Source: a virus
Length of the DNA: 47,003 nucleotides
IMG/VR virus record: IMGVR_UViG_3300045240_000053
Span: 1-47,003 of that record
Strand: one strand, 5' to 3'
Numbering within the stretch: the stretch's first letter is position 1; each line of letters starts with the position of its first letter. Shown in pieces: positions 12,686-21,600 of this stretch. Made by a program: the position numbers and the translations under genes. The notes under the pieces were generated by a model. The model saw nothing but the letters and a program-made list of their open reading frames with translations. It was not told where the DNA came from and made no database searches.

Positions 12686-13948
12686 CTAACTCCTTCGCTC
12701 CAACCTCGCTAGGCGAGGCCCCAGTTGAGCCGGTATCGGCCCGTCAGCGAAGCGTGTCACGGGATGATTCAGTGTCAATGTCACCTGTTCGGCACCGCTG
12801 GCGGAGACCGTGACCGTGAGGCCGAGTACCCGTAACGTTGCGTCTACTGAGAGTAGCGTCCCTGCCGAGGTTCCGTCTTCATAGAAGGTCGGAAACTCCA
12901 ACAAAAGCCGTACCGTGTCGCCCTTCCAGAGCTGGCCGGGACCCTGCCAGACCCCGCTCCGTAGCGGGACGGTCCAGGTGTCGATCTCCTGGGCGAGCGC
13001 GGCCTGCTTCGCCGCCCAGGCGGCGACCTGGGTGCTCGTGAGCAGGTCGGTCGACGCGACGGACTTCTCCCAGCGCCCGGTCGGGATGACCTCGGTACCG
13101 TCCGGGTTGCCCGTGCTCGGCACGTAGACGATGACGCCGGGAAGCGTGGCGCCGTCGACGGTCTCCGAGCCGCCTTCGCCCCGGAAGACGTTCGCGTAGT
13201 CGCTGGCGAGCTGGGCGAGCTGGAGGCCGCTCGGGTCGATGTTCGCCTCCGTCAGCGTGAGCAGGCTTTGCGTGCCGCGGACGTTCCAGGACGAGTAGCG
13301 CAGGATCGTCGTCGGGTGTGCGGCGTCCGGGATGATGTCCCAGTCAAAGCCGCCCTCGACGCCCGCGAGCTTGCCCTGGATCGCCGGGCCGACCGGCTCG
13401 CCGATGGTGAAGAAGTGCTGGGGAGTCGAGCCGCCGGAGACGTCATCGACCCATGCCTGGACGTGCGTCGCGGTCGCGACGGCGCCGAGTTGGATCCCGA
13501 GGCCGCCCGCGGTCTTCGCCTGCTCCTGCTGGATCACGGACCAGCCGACACCGGAAGGCTCCAGTGTCCCGGATAATGAGCTCGGGAAGTCTAGCTGGTC
13601 GGCGTCATGAAAGATCCGCCCGGCCAGGACCTCGCGGTACGAGCTCGCGGAGAACGTCGTCGTCACGAAGCCGAGCGTTCGGCCGACGACCCGATACCGC
13701 TGAACGGCTGCGTCGGCGACCGTCGGGTCGTCGTCGTTGCGCCAGAGCAGGATGTCGGAGGCGAACGGCACGATGAGAGCTGTGCGCCAGTCCCGGCTCG
13801 GGACCGTGAAGGTGAACGTGTCGGCGTCACCGAGCGGGAAGCTCATCGGCCCGAGTGTGGCGAGCGGGAGATAGGAGACGATCCCGCTCTCGCCGCTCGG
13901 CCGATTGATCTCCGATAGCAGGAGAGCGGCGCTCCAGGCGCCGCCCAC
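12686..13948 (-). CDS. Minor tail protein, 420 aa
   Basis: The GTG start overlaps the preceding TAG (TAGTG). The protein is beta-rich throughout (TFTFTVPSRDWRTALIV, YRVVGRTLGFVTTTFS, LSVDATLRVLGLTVTVS) and shows the pattern of siphovirus tail-tip or Gp37-like proteins: a curve-and-basis style N-terminal beta-domain, a mixed middle and a C-terminal strand domain. Its position after the tape measure and tail-surface proteins, and before lysis, supports a tail-tip role. No catalytic motif is seen. Confidence 0.7.
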   Translation of the reverse strand: MGGAWSAALLLSEINRPSGESGIVSYLPLATLGPMSFPLGDADTFTFTVPSRDWRTALIVPFASDILLWRNDDDPTVADAAVQRYRVVGRTLGFVTTTFSASSYREVLAGRIFHDADQLDFPSSLSGTLEPSGVGWSVIQQEQAKTAGGLGIQLGAVATATHVQAWVDDVSGGSTPQHFFTIGEPVGPAIQGKLAGVEGGFDWDIIPDAAHPTTILRYSSWNVRGTQSLLTLTEANIDPSGLQLAQLASDYANVFRGEGGSETVDGATLPGVIVYVPSTGNPDGTEVIPTGRWEKSVASTDLLTSTQVAAWAAKQAALAQEIDTWTVPLRSGVWQGPGQLWKGDTVRLLLEFPTFYEDGTSAGTLLSVDATLRVLGLTVTVSASGAEQVTLTLNHPVTRFADGPIPAQLGPRLARLERRS

Positions 13949-14748
13949 TAGTCGACCGGCCAGTCGACCGAGAAGCTTATCGAACTTCCGCCGTTCCCGA
14001 CGAAGACGTCTCCGGCCGCATAACCTGGGGACGGGTTAAGGACTCCCATGACGATGACCGTTCCGAGCACGCCGACCGCGCCACCTTGGCAGGAAACCGC
14101 GAAGGTGCGGGTATAGGTCGGCCGGTAAATCGCCGGAAGTGAGCACATGACCGGGCCCGCGCCTTGGGTGCCCAGGTCGGCCCGGAGGTAGACCTGTTTC
14201 GAGCCGAGCCGCCGCACGGTCGGGCCGAATGCGGCGCCGGGCCCGAGTGCCCAACTGTTCAGCAACGTGAGCGCGTACTCGCCGGTATCGGCGGCGCCCG
14301 CGGCTTGAGCCTCGACGATCTCGCGGACGTCGACGATCGTCAGCGTGCCGTCGAGGTTCGCCGTGACGTGTGCGAGCGGGATAGCCAGGCTCGGCACGAC
14401 GAAGGTGCCGGCGGCCCGGCCGAAGGCCATCTCGCCCGCGGTCGCGCCCGAGCCTGGGTCCTGAATGACGGCGTAGATCGTGTCCGTACGGGGCGAGCCG
14501 GACGCGCTCGGGATCGAGATGTTCGCGGAGTCGGCCTGGGTTGCGCCGATGTAGGCACCGCCGCCGGAGTCGAGCACGAAGGCCGCGCCGGTCTGGACCT
14601 TGACATTGCCGGTCGACGGCGAGACGACCGCCAGCCCGAAGATGACCGCGCCGAGCGAGGAGCTGCTCCGGTAGAACGTCTTCAGCAGGCGCCGAAACTC
14701 CTGCCCGTCATAGTTCCCGCCCTGGACAAAGAAGGCCTCGTTCGCCAT
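13948..14748 (-). CDS. Minor tail/appendage protein, 266 aa
   Basis: The ATG at 14748 follows GGAGGTCCGGCA. The N-terminal 150 residues (MANEAFFVQGGNYDGQEFRR, then VQTGAAFVLDSGGGAYIGAT and TDTIYAVIQDPGSGA) match the conserved attachment part of actinophage tail appendage proteins. Residues about 150-266 are a beta-rich C-terminal domain with SFSVDW at the end. That N-terminal module usually docks fibres at the baseplate. The C-terminal domain is the likely receptor-facing part. Function is inferred from the family pattern and position. Confidence 0.7.
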   Translation of the reverse strand: MANEAFFVQGGNYDGQEFRRLLKTFYRSSSSLGAVIFGLAVVSPSTGNVKVQTGAAFVLDSGGGAYIGATQADSANISIPSASGSPRTDTIYAVIQDPGSGATAGEMAFGRAAGTFVVPSLAIPLAHVTANLDGTLTIVDVREIVEAQAAGAADTGEYALTLLNSWALGPGAAFGPTVRRLGSKQVYLRADLGTQGAGPVMCSLPAIYRPTYTRTFAVSCQGGAVGVLGTVIVMGVLNPSPGYAAGDVFVGNGGSSISFSVDWPVD

Positions 14749-14759
14749 TGCCGGACCTC

Positions 14760-15824
14760 CTAGAGACTAGCGGGATAGTAGAGGCACTCAGCATACGAGA
14801 GCGCCGGAGCCGCCGCCGGAGACGAACCGTCGGCGTTAAGGTTCTGCGTGAGCTGGAGATAGTTCAGGCCCGGCTCTAGCCGAAGCCAGCGAAGCGGCCC
14901 TACGAGCCAGTTGTCGATCGGCGACGCCGGATCGCCGTTGAGCCAAAGCGTCTTCGTCTCACAATTGATCTCGGCGTACTGGCCGTCCGGGATCGTGAGG
15001 CCCTGGAATCCCAGGATCCGCGTATCGCCCGAGCCGGGAATGATCCCGCCGTCGTCACCCGCCGAGATCCCGTTCGTCACGACGCGAATCGAGGGATTCT
15101 CGACATCACCGCCCTGGGCGTAGATTCGGAAGATAGCTCCGTTTGCCACTGTTCCGGGATAGTTGATAGGCGCACCGTTGCCGATGAAATCCGCCGGGAA
15201 ACTGATCGGGAACGTCATCGGGAAGCCGATGCCGTCGCCGCCGGAGTCGAAGAAGCCGAAGACGTAGCGGAGGCGACCGTCGCGGGTCGCGCGGTCAGTA
15301 TCCGTGTCCTCGGAGAACTCCCGGAGGATGCCGCTCGGGCAGGCGAAGTTCATCTGAACGGTACGGATCTCCCGATTCACGCCGTCACTCGTAACGACGG
15401 CGACCTGGCCGCGGCCGGAGAGATCTATGCGGTACGGGACGGGATCGCCGGTAAAGCGGACGTAGAGCCAGCTCCGGAAGCCCGGCGCGCTCCAACGGCC
15501 CAACTCCTTGACCCAATACGCCGAGCTGTTCTGGGTCGGATCCCAGAGATCCGCGCCGGTCGTCGGAAACCATTCATCCGAGACCGTGAGATTGATCGCG
15601 ACGGCCCGCGCCCCGAAGAAACGCGTCCGGTCGTCTTCGCCGTTGTCGTTGGAGATCCGCGTCGAGTCGACGTCCGGCGCTGGCGTGCCCAGGTCCAGCC
15701 CCGTGTACCAAATAGGCCCAAAGCTCGGGGTCAGCAGGAGCGACCGCACGACGCGCTCGAAGTCCTCGCCCGGTAGCTGGGCGACCTGGACCAGCGCGAG
15801 CTCCTGAACGTGGCCGTCAAGCAT
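14760..15824 (-). CDS. Distal tail (Dit)-like protein, 354 aa
   Basis: I use the ATG at 15824 (MLDGHVQELALVQ), which overlaps the previous stop by 8 nt, not the GTG 18 nt upstream. The C-terminal third has the pattern of the siphovirus tail component family (VENPSIRVVTNGIS, GQYAEINCETKTLWLNG, PLRWLRLEPGLNYLQL). This forms a galectin-like domain near the host-facing end of the tail. The N-terminal 200 residues form the ring domain. A YVFGFFDSGGDGIGFPM stretch lies between them. It is placed after the glycosidase-like tail proteins. Confidence 0.75.
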   Translation of the reverse strand: MLDGHVQELALVQVAQLPGEDFERVVRSLLLTPSFGPIWYTGLDLGTPAPDVDSTRISNDNGEDDRTRFFGARAVAINLTVSDEWFPTTGADLWDPTQNSSAYWVKELGRWSAPGFRSWLYVRFTGDPVPYRIDLSGRGQVAVVTSDGVNREIRTVQMNFACPSGILREFSEDTDTDRATRDGRLRYVFGFFDSGGDGIGFPMTFPISFPADFIGNGAPINYPGTVANGAIFRIYAQGGDVENPSIRVVTNGISAGDDGGIIPGSGDTRILGFQGLTIPDGQYAEINCETKTLWLNGDPASPIDNWLVGPLRWLRLEPGLNYLQLTQNLNADGSSPAAAPALSYAECLYYPASL

Positions 15825-17874
15825 TGTTCGCGACCTCCGCACCGAAGTTTACCGGCCGGTACGAGGCGCCGCGCGGGAACGCCTCGCCGGTCGGCTGGGG
15901 TCGCTGGATCACGGGAGCTGGCGGAATCACGATCGGGTCGGAGGCGTTCGGGTCCAGGGTCCGGAAGGCGAGTGCCGGACTGGCCGCGGCCGAGGCGAAC
16001 TGGCTCTGTGCCTTGATCGTGACGATGTAGTCGGTCGCGCCGGTCAGCCCAGAGACCGTCGCCGTGTTTCCCGTAACCGTGAGGGTCACGGCGGGCGGCA
16101 GGATCGGCGGCGTGATCGTGTTCGGCGGCGTGCCCCAGACGTCCCGGAACGTGTCGGAGAAGCTATCCGTGACGGAGCCGCCCACCCCGTGCGAGATGCC
16201 GGTCGGGACCGCGGTCGAGAGCCATACGTCCGAGAAGGTGTTATCGAAGAGGTCGCCGCTACTGACGAGCTGATTGCCGACCGAGACCTTCACGAGATAG
16301 CTCGTCGCGTTCGGGATCGCGGTCCAGTCGACCTGGACGGCTGTCGGCGAAAGCACGGTCACCCGTGGATCCGTGACGGGCCCGGCTGGCGGCGGGGCGG
16401 TCCCGACGACGACGCTCGCCGGAAGCGAGTCTCCGGCGGCGTTCTCGGCGACGACGGAGAGCGTGTACGTCTGGGTCGGGTCGAGGTTCAGGAACGACCA
16501 GGAGAGCGTCGAGGTCGGCTGGAGCGGGCTCGCGTAGGCACCGTTACCGCTCGCGTCGGTGCCGTTGCGGCTCGCCTTGAATCCGGTCAGCGCGGAGGAG
16601 CCGATGAACGTCGGAGCCTGCCAGGTGATGACGATGGTCTTACCGTCGACCGAGCGCGTCGCCGCCAGCGAGCCGGGAGATCCGGGCACGACGAACCATG
16701 GGTTCGAGACCGGCCCGACCGTGCCGCTCCAGAGACTGCCGAGGAGGGTCGCCGAGCTCGGGAAGTTCTCGATCCGGTGATTGAACGTCGGCGGCGGCGT
16801 GACCAGCGGCGGCCCGACGATATCCGAGCCGAAGGCCGTCTTGAATGTCGCCATCGACGCCGCGTGAACGCCGCCGGAGGGCTCGTACGTCCAAGTGCCG
16901 GGCACCGGGCTCGTGCCGTTCTGGTAGCTCATGTTCGTAGAGCCCGTGCGGTTCCAATAGAGATACTGGCTATTTTCGTCCGACGTCGTGAGAGTGCCCG
17001 TCGAAGGGCCGTTCTGATTGAATTGGATCATGTAGCGCATGCGGTCGATCCGCGAGAGGATCCAGGATGTCATCCGCGGCCACCAGGTCGAGCTATCCGG
17101 CAGGCGGTATGCGTTCGCTGACTGGACGATGATCCCGCACTCGGAGAAACCCATAAGGAGCGGAGCGAGACCGGCCGCGGCGCGAGCGGAGTCCCGGCCG
17201 ACGACAAAGGAGTAGATCCCGTCGAGCATCGGCTGGATTACCGCCCAGGACTGAGCCTCGGTCTGGGTCGAGAATTGGCGGTTATTATAGCGATCGTGCC
17301 CGACGATATCAACGTAAGCGTCGCCGGGATAGTTCGAGCCGATCGCGTCGTATCCGACGCCGCCGCCGTTGAACTCCCAGGTGACTCCGGACGTAACCGT
17401 GATCCCGTGCGCGCGGGCGTGGAGCACGACATGCACCCAGGCGTCGATGTAGTTCTGGCTCGTCTGACCGTTCTTGTGAACGGACCAGGCGAAGTTACCT
17501 AGGGTGCTCTCCCAGCCGAGCCGGATCGTGAGATTGTGCATGTCGCCGCCGCGGGCGACCCAGGCGAGGATCGCATTCCAGACGGCGAGAAATAGGGAGT
17601 CGTTCGTACCGGCGATCGTGTCGGCCAGCGTTCCGGACGGGTCCGGGCACAGCGGGAGCCCGAGCACGATATGGCCCTGGAAGCCGTCAAGGGCCTTCAT
17701 CGTGTTGTCGTAGCCCGTGATGCTGTTTCCGCCAGCGTAATAACCGACGTTGTACGTGCGGCCGGTCAGTGCTTCGAGCTTCGCTTTCTCGACCTGGACG
17801 TCGCCCTGGCCCGCGGTTCCGGGAACGTAGCCCATGTAATGAGCCGTGTAGCACACGCGATCCTGAAGCACCAT
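15817..17874 (-). CDS. Tail protein with GH26-like glycosidase domain and two Fn3 domains
   Basis: The protein has 685 residues. The first 350 match the glycoside hydrolase family 26 fold. RLGWESTLGNFAW places a candidate acid/base at E122, GVTWEFNGGG and NYPGDAYVDIVGHDRYN follow, and LLMGFSECG places the candidate nucleophile at E245. Residues about 400-500 and 505-640 are two fibronectin-type-III-like domains (SLAATRSVDGKTIVITWQAP; PRVTVLSPTAVQVDWTAIP). The architecture (enzyme plus Fn3 stalks, next to Dit) is that of a virion-bound depolymerase that cuts host surface glycans. The substrate cannot be read from sequence. The ATG at 17874 starts 9 nt after the paralogue's stop. Confidence 0.8.
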   Translation of the reverse strand: MVLQDRVCYTAHYMGYVPGTAGQGDVQVEKAKLEALTGRTYNVGYYAGGNSITGYDNTMKALDGFQGHIVLGLPLCPDPSGTLADTIAGTNDSLFLAVWNAILAWVARGGDMHNLTIRLGWESTLGNFAWSVHKNGQTSQNYIDAWVHVVLHARAHGITVTSGVTWEFNGGGVGYDAIGSNYPGDAYVDIVGHDRYNNRQFSTQTEAQSWAVIQPMLDGIYSFVVGRDSARAAAGLAPLLMGFSECGIIVQSANAYRLPDSSTWWPRMTSWILSRIDRMRYMIQFNQNGPSTGTLTTSDENSQYLYWNRTGSTNMSYQNGTSPVPGTWTYEPSGGVHAASMATFKTAFGSDIVGPPLVTPPPTFNHRIENFPSSATLLGSLWSGTVGPVSNPWFVVPGSPGSLAATRSVDGKTIVITWQAPTFIGSSALTGFKASRNGTDASGNGAYASPLQPTSTLSWSFLNLDPTQTYTLSVVAENAAGDSLPASVVVGTAPPPAGPVTDPRVTVLSPTAVQVDWTAIPNATSYLVKVSVGNQLVSSGDLFDNTFSDVWLSTAVPTGISHGVGGSVTDSFSDTFRDVWGTPPNTITPPILPPAVTLTVTGNTATVSGLTGATDYIVTIKAQSQFASAAASPALAFRTLDPNASDPIVIPPAPVIQRPQPTGEAFPRGASYRPVNFGAEVANNA

Positions 17875-17882
17875 GAGTCAGC

Positions 17883-18689
17883 TCACCCCGCGAAGTCGAC
17901 CTGGTAGGGGCAGAATGCCGCGACATACTTCGACGCGATCCAGTCGTGCGTGTTCTGGACGAAAAGCGTGTCGTCGTCGCCGCCGCCGCCGGGCCCGGTA
18001 AGCGTGTCCGAGGAAAGGTCGAGCCCCCAGCGCGTGAAGATGAGCGGCCTGTTCTTCGAGCGCCCAAGCGCTTCGAGCCAGTTCAGCCCGTAGGTCTCGG
18101 TCAGGAAGTTACTCCAGCGCTGGGCCGCCGTGACCGTTGAGTCCGCGTACTTGTAGTCATAGAGAACGGCGCCGATGTAGTCGACGTTCGCGGCCGTCGG
18201 ATAGACCGTGCTCGGGTCGATATCAGTCTGGCCGAGGGAAACGCTCCAGCACGTCTGGATACCGGCCGCTTTCATCTTCGCGGCGACCCGGTTCCAGTAC
18301 GTCAGGAAGCCGCTCGGATTCCCCGAGGCTGGAGCATTCACGCCGGACCAATTGAACTCCGCAGCGATGACGACGATCGACTTCGCAGCCAGGCCCGCGG
18401 CGACGATCGCCGAGACGAACTGGTCAGCGTTCGTGTCATACGAGCCCGTGGCGCCGAGCGCGAGCGTCGCGCCGGGCACGCCAGCCGGGACTAGCGGGTA
18501 CTCGAAGATGAACTTCTGGACCGTCGACGGGAAACCCTGAGCGGTCGCGACCATTCCGGTCACGTCAACCCAGGCGCCTCCGGCGGGCGAGATCTCGACG
18601 GCCTCCAGGTGACCGCCGAAGTAGGACGTCGCGAAGGCCGCCGAGGCGCTGGCGCTCAAGCCGCCGACTCCGCGAAGAGTGTTCGCCAC
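17883..18689 (-). CDS. Second GH26-like tail protein, probably catalytically degenerate
   Basis: The protein has 268 residues. The GTG start overlaps the tape-measure stop (TAGTG). The fold signature is that of the same TIM-barrel group: SIVVIAAEFNW with E111 where the acid/base is expected, YWNRVAAKMKAAG, ANVDYIGAVLYDYKY, and RPLIFTRWGLDL. In active relatives the last motif usually reads F-x-E-W/F-G. Here Arg220 replaces the nucleophile Glu. I infer a carbohydrate-binding or structural role. It lies directly before the 685-aa protein, and the two may have arisen by duplication. Confidence 0.65.
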   Translation of the reverse strand: MANTLRGVGGLSASASAAFATSYFGGHLEAVEISPAGGAWVDVTGMVATAQGFPSTVQKFIFEYPLVPAGVPGATLALGATGSYDTNADQFVSAIVAAGLAAKSIVVIAAEFNWSGVNAPASGNPSGFLTYWNRVAAKMKAAGIQTCWSVSLGQTDIDPSTVYPTAANVDYIGAVLYDYKYADSTVTAAQRWSNFLTETYGLNWLEALGRSKNRPLIFTRWGLDLSSDTLTGPGGGGDDDTLFVQNTHDWIASKYVAAFCPYQVDFAG

Positions 18690-21600
18690 TAGCTCACCCG
18701 CCCATTGTGTGCCGCGTAGAAGTCGGCCTTCTGCCAGAACATCGCCGCGTCGGTCGCGTCCTGGATCACGACGTCGCCGTGAATGTGCACGCCGCCGCCC
18801 GCTACGGTACCCGGCGCGGACCCAGGTCCGGCCGAGCCCGGCCCGTACGAGCCCGCGCCGGCTACCGCGTCAGCGAGACCCTGGGCGGCCCGCACGGCGG
18901 CGTGACGCTGGCGCTCGATCCCAACCGCGACGCCCGCCGGAATCTGAGCGGCCAGGTCGGCCATGACAACCGACGGCGAGTGAATGCCGAGCGAGGTCCT
19001 GAACGCCGCCGCGAGCTCCTGGCCGAGCGAGTCCATGTAGGCCGTGAGCTCGGCCTGCTTCGACTTCAGGCCGTCGAGGATGCCCTGGGCCGTGTCGACG
19101 CCGGTCTGATTGAACCAGCTCGTCGCCTGCTGGCCGAGGGTCGTCGCCGAGGTCTGAAGCTGACCCTGGAGGTCGTTCACGGTCGAGATGTCGCCGAGAT
19201 CGTTCGCCAGCGCGTGCGCGAAAGCGGCGCCCACGGTCGGGCCCTGGGCCAGGATCTGCTGGAGCGCAGTCTGCCCGAGGCCGTTCGCCTTCAGCGTGTT
19301 GATATCCGCCGCGAAGGCCTTCGCGGCGGCGACCGAGCTCGTCAGGTTCGCCACGATGTCAGCGCCGGTCACCGCCCGGCCGTTCTGGGCGGCCGTGAGC
19401 AGGTCCTGCTGACGCGCGAGCGCGCCCTGGGCGGCCATAAGGTTCGCGCTGGCCGTAGCGGCTCGGCCCTGGGCATCGGCGAGGTCCTGGGCCGCCTTCG
19501 CCGCGTTCGCGGACCCGGCGCCGTACTTCGTCACGGTCGCGTTGTAGATGTCCTGGGCTGTCGTCAGGTCTTCGAGCTGGGCGCTCGCCTTCGTGCCGAA
19601 GGCGTTGTCGTACGCGGTCTGGGCGTCCTGGAGCGCCTTCGTCGCGTCGCTGACCGAGGCCGTGAGCGTGTCGACGTTCGCCTGGACGACGATGTTCGCC
19701 TGGAGGGCCGTCGTGAAGTCGCCGGTCGCGACGACGGAGGCCTCGACCTGGGCGGCGTAGTCCTTGAACGCCTGACGGGCGGCGTCGAGCTTGCCCTGGG
19801 CGTTGCCGATCGCCGTCGTCAGCGTGTCGTTCTGATTCGCGGCCCGCTGGAGCCGGGAGGAGTACGAGAGGATCGAGGCCTCGGCGGCCTTGAAGCCCGC
19901 GTTCGTCGTGATAGCGGGCCCGGCCTTCGCCAGCTTGTCGACGGCCGCCTGGGCATCGGCCGCGTTCTTGATCGCGGCCTTAAGGGCCGTGTCGGCGCTC
20001 TTCTTGTCCTTCGTCGCGGCGGTCTCGTCCTTCTTGCGCGCCGTCGCCAGCTCAGCCTGGGCCTTCACGTTGTCGGCGACGACCTGGCGGTACGAGTCCC
20101 GGAGCCCGGCGAGCTGGTCGATCATGCCCTGGGTCGCCGACGAGATCCCGGACGCGCCGCTCTTGAGCGCCGCCGGGAGGTCGCGCTGGATGAACTGGAC
20201 GGCCGTCGCCAGGAGGGCGCTCAGGGAGCCCTGGGCGGCGGCCAGCGCGGCCGTGTAGACCGGCGTCGAGCCGAGGCCGCCCGTCGGCAGGTTGAATGCC
20301 CTCGGCGGAAGCGGCAGGAGACCCGGCGCGCCACCAGCGGCGAAGCGCGGCGCGTTGATCGCCTCCAGGAGCGCCCGGTTCCGCTCGGTCGCCTTCGCGT
20401 TCACGACGAACTCGCCAGCGGACAGGAGCGCCGGGATCATGTCGCCACGCGAGCCGCCAGGTCCGCGGATGAACGACCCATCGGCGTGACGCTGGCCGCT
20501 TCCGCCGGGGAACGGCGTCGAGTAGGACGGGACCTGCTGGGAGAAGACCGAGCCGCCGGGCTGAAGGCTCGGGTAGTCGTAGACGATCGCGACGTGCTGG
20601 ACGGCGTGGCCGGGCGGGATCGGGCCGACGTAGCCGGGCGGGTAGTCGTACTTGATCGGCACCTTGACGCCCTGGCTGGAGACGAAGGCCGTCGCGCCCT
20701 TCAGCGTGACGCCGAAGTCGTGCGCGAGCTGGGCGATCCGCTCCGGGCTCGTGTCGAGCTTCGCGGCAATCGAGATCACGTTCGCCTTGCCGCCGAGGGC
20801 GAACTGGGCCTGAAGGACCTTCGTGATCGACGGAAGCTCGCGGGAGAGCTTGTCGGTCGGCGAGGCGACGGCGAGCGCGGTCACGCGGGCGAACTGGACG
20901 GCCTCGTTCGAGATCCGCTGGAGCGCCTTCGTCGTGCTGTTCGCGAGCGCGATCGTCTTCCCGGAGTGATCGGACAGCAGCGCCCGAAGGATCGGCTCAG
21001 CCTTCGTCGGGCCCTCCTGAAGAAGCTCCTGGATCAGCGCCGGATCGAGCCCGCGCTTGATCGCGGAGCCCGTGTCCGTGACGAACTTCTGGGCCGTCGA
21101 GAGCGTGTCCTTATACGCCGCCTGGAGCTGTTCGGCGGGCGTCCGAGCGGCGAGCTGGGCCGTCGAGAAGGCCTTCTGGGCCGCGGTCAGCCGGGTCTGA
21201 GCGTTCGTCAAGGCCTGCTGCTGAGCGAGCGTCGTCGTGCCTCGCTGGGCGTCGCGAGCCTGGAGCTGGGAGAGCGACGTCTGGCGGGCGACGACGGTCG
21301 CCTGGAGCTTGTCGAGCGAACTCTTCGTCTTCGTGGCGCTGACGACCTGGAAGTTTGCCAGGACGTCGGTCGCCGAGCTGAAGGCCTCGCCCGTCTTCTG
21401 GGCGACGTTCGCGACGGCCGCGGAAAGCGCCTGCATCGCGAGAACGTCAGCTTTGCCCTGCTGCTGGATCGTGTTCCCGGCGAGCCCGGCCTGCTTATTG
21501 ATCTCGGCGTACGCCTTCGCGATGAGCTTCTGGTCGGCGATGTCGTTCGGATTGACCGCGAACTGGTCCAGGGAGATCCCGGCCGACTTCGCAATGTCGT

